A DNA stretch of 62,945 nucleotides from Amycolatopsis acidicola (GTDB lineage: Bacteria > Actinomycetota > Actinomycetes > Mycobacteriales > Pseudonocardiaceae): NCBI RefSeq assembly GCF_007713735.2, contig NZ_VMNW02000048.1, positions 1 to 62,945 of the forward strand, given 5' to 3'. Every line of letters begins with the position of its first letter. Within the stretch, counting starts at the first letter, position 1. The translations under genes were made by a program, and so were the position numbers. The notes beneath the pieces are model-generated. The model was not told the DNA's origin, did not search any database, and was given only the letters and a program-made list of their open reading frames with translations. Shown one piece after another: positions 25,202 through 32,860 of the stretch.

Positions 25202-25810
25202 GTGACGTTGAGCGCCAAGGGAACCAGACTCAACCGGCGTGGCCTGGAAACCCGGCGGAACCTGCTGAAGGTCGCCATCCGCTGCCTCGCCGAGGGCGGG
25301 CCCGAAGCGGCCAGCGCCAACCTGATCGCGCAGCGGGCCGGGGTCACCTGGGGCACCGTGCAGCACCAGTTCGGCGACGTCGACGGGCTGTGGGCGGCGG
25401 TGTTCGGGTACATCTCCGAGCACGGCGGCCCGCTGATCCCCACGCCGGGGCCGCCCACGCTGGCCGAACTGGTGCCCGCGATCGTCGAAAACCTGTGGAG
25501 CGCCTTGGACGCGCCCGGATCCCGGGCCATCGAAAGCCTCCGGCACGCGCTCCCCCGCCATCGCGAGGAACTCGAGTCCGAGTTCCCGCTGACCGCCGCC
25601 GCGCTCGCCGCCTGGGACGTGAACTGGACCCACGCCTGCAAAACGGCCTTCGAGAACCTCGACGTGGACGACGCCAAGCTGCAGCGGATCCGCGCCCTGC
25701 TGCCGGGCGCGATGCGCGGCCTGCACGGGGAACGTCATCTGAGCACGTACACCGACCTCGACGAGGCGCGCCGCGGCCTCAGCGAGGCGATCATCGCCTA
25801 CCTGTCGTAG
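25202..25810 (+). CDS. TetR family regulator
   Basis: This 202-residue TetR protein has its helix-turn-helix at about residues 38-60 (ANLIAQRAGVTWGTVQHQFG). The QHQFG after the recognition helix replaces the common YYHF. It starts at a GTG with no evident binding site, so it may be leaderless. It is transcribed away from the unknown-FadD-LLM operon and is the obvious candidate to repress it. Its 3' end overlaps that of the next, convergent TetR by 13 bases. Confidence 0.85.
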   Translation: MTLSAKGTRLNRRGLETRRNLLKVAIRCLAEGGPEAASANLIAQRAGVTWGTVQHQFGDVDGLWAAVFGYISEHGGPLIPTPGPPTLAELVPAIVENLWSALDAPGSRAIESLRHALPRHREELESEFPLTAAALAAWDVNWTHACKTAFENLDVDDAKLQRIRALLPGAMRGLHGERHLSTYTDLDEARRGLSEAIIAYLS

Positions 25811-26418
25811 CCTCCGGCGTCCACAGTGGACACCACGGCCGGCAGCACCCAGCGGCGCAGGAACCGGCGCAGCCCGGCACCGTCGCGGCGCGGCAGCGGG
25901 TCGTCGAGGAACGACAACAGGATCCGCAGCAGGAACTCGACCAGGTCGGTCAGTTCCCGCCCCTCGTAGCCGAGTTCGCCCCAGTCCACGTCCACGCGGG
26001 CGAGCACCTCCTGGCACGACTCGAACGCGGCGGCGGACATCGCCCGGCGCGAGAACGCGTCCGATTGGCCCGCGGTAAGGAAAAGCCCGAGGTACGGGTC
26101 CCGCGGCACGCGTTCGATCGTGTAGGCCAGGATCTCGACGAGCACCTCACCGGGCGCGGTGACCCCGGCCACGTGCGCCACCAGCCGGTTCACGTAGTTC
26201 TCGCGCGCCGCGTCCCCGACCGCCGCGAAAAGCTCTTCCGTACTGGGAAAATACCGGTACACCGTCTGCCGGATCACGCCCAGCTCCACGGCGACGTCGG
26301 AAAGCCGGGCCTTGTCCGGGCCGTACCGGTCGACGCACCGCATGGCGGCCTCGATGATCCGGGCCCTCGCCTCCTCGCCACCGAGTGGCGGCGACCCGTT
26401 CCAGGCCGGTCGTCTCAT
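25798..26418 (-). CDS. TetR family regulator
   Basis: This 206-residue TetR protein has RLSDVAVELGVIRQTVYRYF as its DNA-binding helices at about residues 38-57. The frame is open upstream to 26595, but the ATG at 26418 follows GGGAGG and begins just before the domain, so it is chosen. It is divergent from the CYP125-aldehyde dehydrogenase operon and is its likely regulator. Candidate CATAC/GTATG half-sites lie in the 68-base gap. Confidence 0.83.
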   Translation of the reverse strand: MRRPAWNGSPPLGGEEARARIIEAAMRCVDRYGPDKARLSDVAVELGVIRQTVYRYFPSTEELFAAVGDAARENYVNRLVAHVAGVTAPGEVLVEILAYTIERVPRDPYLGLFLTAGQSDAFSRRAMSAAAFESCQEVLARVDVDWGELGYEGRELTDLVEFLLRILLSFLDDPLPRRDGAGLRRFLRRWVLPAVVSTVDAGGYDR

Positions 26419-26463
26419 CCTCCCAGTATGCGCCCCGGCCGTCCGATCCTTGTGCGCCGGCTC

Positions 26464-26490
26464 CCATACAGGTAACGTGCTCTCGTATGG
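26464..26490. promoter_or_regulatory. Candidate operator at the CYP125 start
   Basis: CCATAC (26464-26469) and GTATGG (26485-26490) form an inverted repeat with a 15-base spacer. The right half covers the CYP125 start codon. A further GTATG lies at 26427-26431 toward the divergent tetR. A site for the adjacent TetR is inferred. Confidence 0.35.
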
Positions 26491-27755
26491 TTTCCCACCC
26501 TCTACCTGGGACTTCGACTCCAAAAGTAGAACGCGTTGCCGCGATCCCGGCCGGAACGGACTTCGCCGACCCGGACCTGTGGCTGGAGAGGACACCCGCC
26601 GGGGAGTTCGCCACGCTGCGGCGGACGGCCCCGCTCTGGTGGAACGCGCAGTCCGGCGAGGACTGCATCCCTTACCACGACGGCGGTTTCTGGGTGGTGA
26701 GCAGACACGAGGACATCCGGGAGATCTCCCGGAACCCCACGCTGTTCTCCTCGAACCGCAACGGCTCGATCATCCGCTACCCCGGCGTGCTGACCGGCGA
26801 GACGTTCGAAGCCACGAAAACCATGCTGGTCAACATGGATCCGCCGAAGCACACCCGCACGCGCGGGATCATCAACAAGGGGTTCACCCCGCGCGCCGTG
26901 GAAAGCCTGCGCTCGGCGCTGACCGAGCGGGCCGAAGCGATCGTCCACAAAGCACGGAAGGAAGGCGGGGGCGACTTCGTCGAGCAGGTCGCCTCCGAGC
27001 TGCCGCTGCAGGCGATCGCCGAACTGCTGGGCGTGCCACAGGACGACCGGGCCAAACTGTTCGACTGGTCCAACCAGATGCTGAACTTCGACGACCCCGA
27101 GTACGGCGACCCCGTGCTGGCCTCGGCGGAAATCCTCGGCTACGCCTGGCAGCTGGCCGAGAGCAGGCGGGAAAACCCGGCCGGGGACATCGTGTCGAAA
27201 CTCGTCACCGCCGACGTGGGCGGCGAGGGGCTCACCTCCGACGAGTTCGGGTTCTTCATGATCCTGCTGACCGTCGCCGGGAACGAGACCACCCGCAACG
27301 CCACCACGAAAGGCATGAAAGCCTTCGTGGACAACCCGGAGCAGTGGGAACTGTACAAAGCGGAGCGCCCGAAGACCGCGCCCGACGAGATCGTCCGCTG
27401 GGCCACCCCCGTCATCGCCTTCCAGCGCACCGCCACCGAGGACCTCGAAATGGGCGGCCGGGAGGTCAAAGCAGGCCAGCGGCTCGCGCTGTTCTACAGC
27501 TCGGCCAACTTCGACGACGAGGTCTTCGAGGACCCGTTCTCGTTCGACATCACCCGCGATCCCAATCCCCACCTCGGTTTCGGCGGGACCGGCGCCCATT
27601 ACTGCGTCGGCGCGAACCTGGCGCGGCTGCAGCTGGAGCTCATCTTCACCGCCATCGCCGACGTGCTGCCGGACCTGAAGCAGGTGGCGGAGCCCGAGCG
27701 GCTGCGGTCGAGCTTCATCAACGGCATCAAGCACTGGCAAGTCAGCTACGAGTAG
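26487..27755 (+). CDS. cyp125: Cytochrome P450 CYP125-like, steroid C26/C27 monooxygenase
   Basis: This 422-residue P450 reads like Mtb CYP125 throughout, as remembered. Matching segments include APLWWNAQ, GDFVEQVASELPLQAIAELL, DEFGFFMILLTVAGNETTRN (I-helix), EIVRWATPVIAFQRTA, FGGTGAHYCVGANLAR (haem Cys) and the C-terminal NGIKHWQVSYE. CYP125 oxidises the cholesterol side-chain terminal carbon to the carboxylic acid, the entry to side-chain beta-oxidation. The ATG at 26487 lacks a clear binding site and may be leaderless. It is followed 21 bases later by an aldehyde dehydrogenase in the same operon. Confidence 0.96.
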   Translation: MVSHPLPGTSTPKVERVAAIPAGTDFADPDLWLERTPAGEFATLRRTAPLWWNAQSGEDCIPYHDGGFWVVSRHEDIREISRNPTLFSSNRNGSIIRYPGVLTGETFEATKTMLVNMDPPKHTRTRGIINKGFTPRAVESLRSALTERAEAIVHKARKEGGGDFVEQVASELPLQAIAELLGVPQDDRAKLFDWSNQMLNFDDPEYGDPVLASAEILGYAWQLAESRRENPAGDIVSKLVTADVGGEGLTSDEFGFFMILLTVAGNETTRNATTKGMKAFVDNPEQWELYKAERPKTAPDEIVRWATPVIAFQRTATEDLEMGGREVKAGQRLALFYSSANFDDEVFEDPFSFDITRDPNPHLGFGGTGAHYCVGANLARLQLELIFTAIADVLPDLKQVAEPERLRSSFINGIKHWQVSYE

Positions 27756-27776
27756 GTCACCGCCGAGGAGAAACCC

Positions 27777-29312
27777 ATGGCCATTGTCGAACCGCTGGCC
27801 GAGACCGCCGACGGGCACCGGAGGCTGCGCCTGCACAGCCCGGTGGACCGCCACAGCCTCGGCGAAATCGCCGTGAGCACCAAGTCCGATGTGGAGGGTG
27901 CGCTCGAACGTGCCCGCGCCGCGCAACCGGCCTGGGCCGCGCTTCCGGTCCGAGAACGGGCCGGGATCGTGCGCCGCGCCATCGACGTGCTCGTCGCCCG
28001 GCGCGAGGAGATCGTCGAGACGATCCGGGACGAGACGGGCAAACCGCGCGCCGAGGCGCTGGCCATCGAGATCGTGCCGTCGTGCGATTTCCTCAACCAC
28101 TGGAGCAAACGCGCGCCCGGTGACCTCAAGGACGGGCGGCGCCGCACGCACGGCTACATCCGCCCGATGAAGAAGCTGTACGTGCACCACCAGCCGCTCG
28201 GGGTGGTCGGGGTGATCACGCCGTGGAACGCGCCGTTCGTGCTGTCGCTGAACCCGGTCGCGCAGGCGCTGCTGGCCGGGAACTCCGTGGTGCTCAAGCC
28301 ATCCGAGGTCACCCCGCGCTCCGGCGAATGGGCGGTGCGCGTGCTGCACGAGGCCGGTGTGCCGGAGGACGTCCTGCAGGTCGTGCACGGGGACGGGAGC
28401 ACGGGCGCCGCGCTGGTCGAAGGCACGGTGGACAAGGTGTGCTTCACCGGGAGTGTCGCGACTGGACGGTCCATCGCCACGGCGTGCGCGCGGCGGCTGA
28501 TCCCGTGCACGCTGGAACTGGGCGGCAAGGACGCGATGATCGTCTGCGCCGACGCGGACCTCGAGCGGGCCGCCGCGGGCGCGGTGTACCTGTCGATGTT
28601 CAACACCGGGCAGGTCTGCCTCAGCGTCGAACGGATCTACGTCGTGGACTCGGTCGCCGACGAGTTCATCCGCCTGGTGCAAGAGAAAGCCCAAGCCGTC
28701 ACCTACGGCGAGGGCGACCACGACATGGGCCCGTTGTTCTCCGACCGCCAGCCCGACATCGTCAACCGGCATCTCGCCGACGCCCGGAAGAAGGGCGCCA
28801 CCGTCACGGTCGGCGGCGTGCAGGCCGGTGGCGAGGGCCTGTACTTCCAGCCGACCGTCGTCGTCGACGCCACGCACGAGATGGACCTCATGCGGGAGGA
28901 GACGTTCGGGCCGGTGGCCGCGATCATGCGCGTGGCCGACGAGGACGAGGCGATCCGCTGGGCCAACGACAGCGAATACGGACTCGGGGGAAGCGTTTTC
29001 ACCCGCGATGGCGCCAAAGCGCGGCGCATCGCGGCAAAGCTGAAGACGGGATCGGTGGTGCAGAACGACGCCGCGGTGATCTACGGCGTCGCGGAAGCCC
29101 CCTTCGGCGGCCGCAAGAACAGTGGCGTGGGGCGGGTCAACGGCACCGACTCCCTGCTCGGTTTCACCCACGTACAGCCGGTTCTGCTGTCCCGCGGGCG
29201 ATCGCGCAAGGAAAGCCTGTGGTACCCCTACACCGCGAAAACCGTGCGGAACCTGGACGGGCTCGTGCGCCTCGGCTTCGGCAACCGCCTGCTACGCCGG
29301 CTGCTGTCCTAG
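27777..29312 (+). CDS. Aldehyde dehydrogenase
   Basis: This 511-residue aldehyde dehydrogenase has TPWNAP (about residue 149), FTGSVATG, the general base in LELGGKDA (about 245) and the catalytic Cys in TGQVCLS (about 280). A C-terminal extension (WYPYTAKTVRNLDGLVRLGF) is typical of the succinate-semialdehyde or long-chain-type branch that contacts the membrane. It has a GAGGAG binding site and follows CYP125 in the same operon. It probably finishes oxidation of the C26 aldehyde to the acid; this is inference. It overlaps the convergent TetR gene by 21 bases. Confidence 0.92.
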   Translation: MAIVEPLAETADGHRRLRLHSPVDRHSLGEIAVSTKSDVEGALERARAAQPAWAALPVRERAGIVRRAIDVLVARREEIVETIRDETGKPRAEALAIEIVPSCDFLNHWSKRAPGDLKDGRRRTHGYIRPMKKLYVHHQPLGVVGVITPWNAPFVLSLNPVAQALLAGNSVVLKPSEVTPRSGEWAVRVLHEAGVPEDVLQVVHGDGSTGAALVEGTVDKVCFTGSVATGRSIATACARRLIPCTLELGGKDAMIVCADADLERAAAGAVYLSMFNTGQVCLSVERIYVVDSVADEFIRLVQEKAQAVTYGEGDHDMGPLFSDRQPDIVNRHLADARKKGATVTVGGVQAGGEGLYFQPTVVVDATHEMDLMREETFGPVAAIMRVADEDEAIRWANDSEYGLGGSVFTRDGAKARRIAAKLKTGSVVQNDAAVIYGVAEAPFGGRKNSGVGRVNGTDSLLGFTHVQPVLLSRGRSRKESLWYPYTAKTVRNLDGLVRLGFGNRLLRRLLS

Positions 29313-29918
29313 CGAACGCGAGCCGCCGACGAGCAGTTTCACCGACAGCTCAAGGCGTTCGGCCACGTCCTTCGCGGTGGCGCGGTGGGTGATCCAGGCG
29401 ACCAGGTTCGACATCCAGACGTCCGCGATGAGCCGGAACACCGCCCGCTCGCGGCCGCTGGGCCGCTCGATCCGGATCGCCTGCGCGAACATGTCCTCCA
29501 TCAGCCGCCCGACCTGTTCCACCTCCGTCGCCGCGCTGGTGTCGGCGAACAGGAACGAGCGCACCATCGCCTCGGTCAGGTCCGGGTTGCGTTGCATCAT
29601 CAGCGTGTTGCGGTTCAGCACGAAGATCAGCCGCTCCGCGCTGGTGTCGCCGGGGATCACGCCGCGGCCGAACTTCTCGCGCGCGTCCTCGAACTCGCTC
29701 GCGAGCGCGGAGACCAGAAGGTGGATCTTGGACGGGAAGTACCGGTACAGCGTGGCCAGCGCGACGTTCGCGCGCTCGGCCACCGTGCGCATCTGCATCG
29801 CGTCGTACCCGCCACGGGACGCCACGGACAGCGCGGCGTCGATGATGCGGCGGCGGCGCTCTTCCTGGCCGGGGGGCACGGGTTTCCCGGCGGTCTCCTC
29901 GATCGGTCCGGCAGCCAC
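29292..29918 (-). CDS. TetR family regulator (KstR-like length)
   Basis: This 208-residue TetR protein has its helix-turn-helix at about residues 38-62 (MRTVAERANVALATLYRYFP). The layout is like actinobacterial KstR-type regulators of steroid genes (ALATLYRYFPSK), but KstR identity is not claimed. It starts at a GTG with GGGGA upstream, 13 bases after the stop of a second TetR gene, so two regulators share one transcript. Both are divergent from the Rieske oxygenase operon. Confidence 0.87.
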   Translation of the reverse strand: MAAGPIEETAGKPVPPGQEERRRRIIDAALSVASRGGYDAMQMRTVAERANVALATLYRYFPSKIHLLVSALASEFEDAREKFGRGVIPGDTSAERLIFVLNRNTLMMQRNPDLTEAMVRSFLFADTSAATEVEQVGRLMEDMFAQAIRIERPSGRERAVFRLIADVWMSNLVAWITHRATAKDVAERLELSVKLLVGGSRSLGQQPA

Positions 29919-29931
29919 GAATCCCCGCTTC

Positions 29932-30573
29932 CTAGTCCTGGTTTCCCGGGCCGGCGAGCATCCAGCGCAGATGCAGGACCAGCTCGCCGACGACGGCGTC
30001 GGGTGCCCTGTCCCGGCCCGAGCTCACCCAGTCGGACAACCAGATCTGCAGCGCCGAGGCGATCATGCCCGCCGCCACCCGGGGCCGGATGCCCCGCAGT
30101 TCCCCGTTCGCGACCGACGCTTCCACACCGCGGGCGATCATGTCCAGCCCCGCGCCCCACACCGTGCGCTGCACCCCGTGCCCGGACTCGGCTCCGGCCC
30201 AGCCGGCACCAGCGCGGATGCTCAGTTCGAGATAGGCGTCTTGCCGCGTAAGGAAAAGCGCGACGGCGGCAACCCCGGCGAGAAGCCTTTCCAGCGGTGA
30301 GGAGACCCCGTTGGTCGCCGGTTCCACTTCGGCCAGCAGGGCTTCCATCCGGTCCGCGTGCAGGGCGTCCCAGATCTCCGCCTTGCCCGCGAACGTCTTG
30401 TACACCGTGGCGAGCGAGACCTCGGCCGTCTTGGCGATCGCGTTCACCCTCGTGTCGGCGAACCCCGCCGCGGCGAACTCGTGCTCCGCCGCGGCCAGGA
30501 TCCGCTGGCGGTAAAGGGATCTGCGCGCGTCCCGGATACTGCCCGCCACGGCGGGCTCCCCTGCCGTGCCCAT
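29932..30573 (-). CDS. TetR family regulator, divergent from the Rieske oxygenase
   Basis: This 213-residue TetR protein has its HTH at about residues 36-60 (NAIAKTAEVSLATVYKTFAG). GGAGGAG precedes the ATG. It is the first gene of a two-TetR operon and lies next to a 16-base perfect palindrome at 30680-30695. That palindrome is the best candidate operator for it or for its partner. Control of the KshA-like and DapB-like genes is inferred. Confidence 0.87.
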   Translation of the reverse strand: MGTAGEPAVAGSIRDARRSLYRQRILAAAEHEFAAAGFADTRVNAIAKTAEVSLATVYKTFAGKAEIWDALHADRMEALLAEVEPATNGVSSPLERLLAGVAAVALFLTRQDAYLELSIRAGAGWAGAESGHGVQRTVWGAGLDMIARGVEASVANGELRGIRPRVAAGMIASALQIWLSDWVSSGRDRAPDAVVGELVLHLRWMLAGPGNQD

Positions 30574-30679
30574 CGGCTCCTCCTCCCGGCTGGTCGCTGT
30601 TTCTGCTTCTGTTGTGTCCCACTGTTCCCGCCCCGGACGCGAGCGTTGTGGCCGCAGCGGGCCCTGTGCTAGCTTCGTC

Positions 30680-30695
30680 CAGAATCGCGATTCTG
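30680..30695. promoter_or_regulatory. Perfect palindrome, candidate TetR operator
   Basis: CAGAATCGCGATTCTG lies 42 bases before the Rieske oxygenase start codon and 107 bases from the divergent tetR start. A related AGCAGAAGC follows, and its complement occurs near 30603. The position and perfect symmetry suggest an operator. Confidence 0.6.
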
Positions 30696-30736
30696 TAAAG
30701 CAGAAGCACGGTTACCCGTGGGAGCGGAGGGTCCGA

Positions 30737-31741
30737 ATGGCCAAACCGCCACTGTCGATGAAACCGACCGGCTGGTTCCAGGTCGCCTGGTCCGCCGAGA
30801 TCGAAGTCGCCACCGTGCGCCGGATGCACTACTTCGGCCGCGAGCTCGTCGCGTGGCGCGGCGAATCCGGCGCGGTCACCGTGATGGACGCGTACTGCGA
30901 GCACCTCGGCGCGCATCTCGGCTACGGCGGCACCGTACTCGGGGACAGAATCCAATGCCCCTTCCACGGCTGGGAGTGGAACGCGGCGGGCCGCAACGTC
31001 TGCATTCCGTACGAGCCGCGCCCCAACCTGGGCCGGAAGATCACCACCTACCCCGTCGCCGAGCGCAACGAAGCCGTCTACATCTGGCACGACGCCGAGG
31101 GCGGGGAACCGTACTTCGACGTCCCGGACGTGTTCACGAGCTGGGACGACGGGGCCCGCGCCGCCGGGTACCACCCCGCGTACCCCGGCTCCCTGCTGCT
31201 GCGCGAAGGCCTGGAGCTGCATCCGCAGTACGTCCTGGAGAACGGCGTCGACTTCGCCCATTTCAAGTACGTCCACAAGGTCCCGATCGTGCCGATCTTC
31301 ACCCGGCACGACTTCGGAGGCCCGGTGTCCTATGTGGACTTCACGATCAGCTTCGACGGCTCCGCCGCCAGCGCCGACGAGATCGACAGCGGCGTGCACG
31401 CGATCAACGCCGGCCTCGGCCTGGCGGTCACCAAGAGCTGGGGCATGCTCGACAACCGGACGGCCACGGCGGTCACCCCGGTCGACGACAGCACGTGCGA
31501 CGTCCGGTTCTCGGTGTGGATCGGCAGGCAGCCGGGCGTGTCCGAGGAGGAGTCCGGCGCCATCGCGCGACGGCAATCCCAGGGCGTCGTCGATCAGTTC
31601 CTCGCCGACGTCGAGATCTGGTCGCACCAGCGCTACGCCGACCCCGCCGCGCTCGCCCGCGGCGAGTACGCCGGGTTCACCGCGCTGCGCGAGTGGGCGC
31701 GCCAGTTCTACCCGGAAACCCTTGCCACGCCGGCACGTTGA
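30737..31741 (+). CDS. Rieske non-haem iron oxygenase, KshA-type
   Basis: This 334-residue terminal oxygenase has the Rieske ligands in CEHLGAHLG and CPFHGW (Cys-x-His, Cys-x2-His; about residues 54-76). The mononuclear iron site is in ENGVDFAHFKYVH (about 168-180). The C-terminal FLADVEIWSHQRY and REWARQFYPE resemble KshA (3-ketosteroid 9-alpha-hydroxylase) as remembered. The protein is shorter than Mtb KshA, so a related steroid or aromatic-ring specificity is possible. GGAGCGGAGG lies upstream. The kshB-like reductase at 20036 is a candidate electron donor. Confidence 0.9.
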   Translation: MAKPPLSMKPTGWFQVAWSAEIEVATVRRMHYFGRELVAWRGESGAVTVMDAYCEHLGAHLGYGGTVLGDRIQCPFHGWEWNAAGRNVCIPYEPRPNLGRKITTYPVAERNEAVYIWHDAEGGEPYFDVPDVFTSWDDGARAAGYHPAYPGSLLLREGLELHPQYVLENGVDFAHFKYVHKVPIVPIFTRHDFGGPVSYVDFTISFDGSAASADEIDSGVHAINAGLGLAVTKSWGMLDNRTATAVTPVDDSTCDVRFSVWIGRQPGVSEEESGAIARRQSQGVVDQFLADVEIWSHQRYADPAALARGEYAGFTALREWARQFYPETLATPAR

Positions 31742-31759
31742 ACCTCAGGAAGGTGCGCC

Positions 31760-32860
31760 ATGAACTCCGCCCCCGACCGGCCGGTCCGCGTGTTCCAGGT
31801 GGCCAGCGGCAACGTCGGCACCGAGATGATCAAGCGCATCGGCCGCCACCCCGACCTCGAGCTCGTCGGCCTGCACTGCTATTCGCCGGAGAAGATAGGC
31901 CGCGACGCCGGTGAGATCGCGGGGCTGGCGCCGATCGGCGTGCGCGCCACGGGAACCATCGCGGAGATCATCGAAGCGCGGCCGGACGTCGTGACGTTCC
32001 ACGGCGTTTTCCCGGACGAGGCGTTGTACGAGAAGGTGCTCGAAGCGGGGATCGACATCGTCACGACGGCGGACTGGATCACCGGCCACCACCGCGACCG
32101 CAACCATCCGCACCCGTCGGGGAAACCGGTCAGCGAGGTGCTCGCGGACGCGTGCCGCCGCGGCAGCTCCACCTTCTACGGCACGGGGATGAACCCGGGC
32201 CTGAACCAGATCCTCGGCGTCGTGCACAGCGCGGACGTCAGCGAGATCGAGAACGTCACCACGATCGAGTCCGTCGACGTCTCGTGCCACCATTCGGCCG
32301 AGACCTGGCGCGAGGTCGGCTACGGGCGCCCGGTCGGCGATCCGGACCTGCCCGCGATGCTGGAGAAGTACACGCGCGTCTTCGGCGACGCCGTCTACCT
32401 GATGGCCGACTGCTTCGGGCTGGAGCTCGACGACGTCACGTTCTCCGCCGAGCTGGGCGCGTGCACGAAGGACGTGGATCTCGGCTGGTACCGCTTGCCG
32501 AAGGGCTCGCTGGGCTCGAACTACCTGAAGTACCAAGGGATCGTGGACGGGGTGCCGCGGATCGAGACCCATCTGGAATGGCAGATGACCCCGCACACCG
32601 ACCCGAAATGGGACATCAAGGGCTGTTACGTCACGAAGATCCAGGGCGACCCGTGCATCTACAGCAAGCACCAGGTGCTGCCCAAGCCCGGCACGGATTT
32701 CTCCAGTGTGGAGGCCTTCGCCTCGATCGGGATGACCGTGACCGGGCTGCCCGCGCTCAACGTGATCCGCTCCGTGGTCGCGGCGCCGCCGGGCATTCTC
32801 ACGAGCGCGGACGTGCCGCTTCGCGGGTTCGCGGGCCGCTTCGCTAACAGCGGTGCTTGA
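31760..32860 (+). CDS. NAD(P)-dependent dehydrogenase, DapB N-terminal-like family
   Basis: This 366-residue protein starts with a Rossmann segment (RVFQVASGNVGTEMIKRI) like the N-domain of dihydrodipicolinate reductase. It is longer than DapB and lacks its biosynthetic context. FYGTGMNPGLNQI and ESVDVSCHHSAETW are characteristic of the actinobacterial dehydrogenase group related to 2,4-diaminopentanoate dehydrogenase. AGGAAGG precedes the ATG. It is the second gene after the Rieske oxygenase, so it probably acts on a product of the same pathway. The substrate is unknown. Its end overlaps the convergent FUSC gene by 17 bases. Confidence 0.83.
   Translation: MNSAPDRPVRVFQVASGNVGTEMIKRIGRHPDLELVGLHCYSPEKIGRDAGEIAGLAPIGVRATGTIAEIIEARPDVVTFHGVFPDEALYEKVLEAGIDIVTTADWITGHHRDRNHPHPSGKPVSEVLADACRRGSSTFYGTGMNPGLNQILGVVHSADVSEIENVTTIESVDVSCHHSAETWREVGYGRPVGDPDLPAMLEKYTRVFGDAVYLMADCFGLELDDVTFSAELGACTKDVDLGWYRLPKGSLGSNYLKYQGIVDGVPRIETHLEWQMTPHTDPKWDIKGCYVTKIQGDPCIYSKHQVLPKPGTDFSSVEAFASIGMTVTGLPALNVIRSVVAAPPGILTSADVPLRGFAGRFANSGA

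Noticed and set aside
26502..29171. An 889-residue minus-strand frame opposite CYP125 and the aldehyde dehydrogenase
   Set aside because: It is a high-GC antisense shadow with no domain and no ribosome binding site. The plus-strand genes are unambiguous.
29292..30573. Calling one of the TetR genes KstR because of the steroid context
   Set aside because: The KstR operator known from mycobacteria was not found at the promoters here, and the TetR family is too large to name a member from helix similarity alone.
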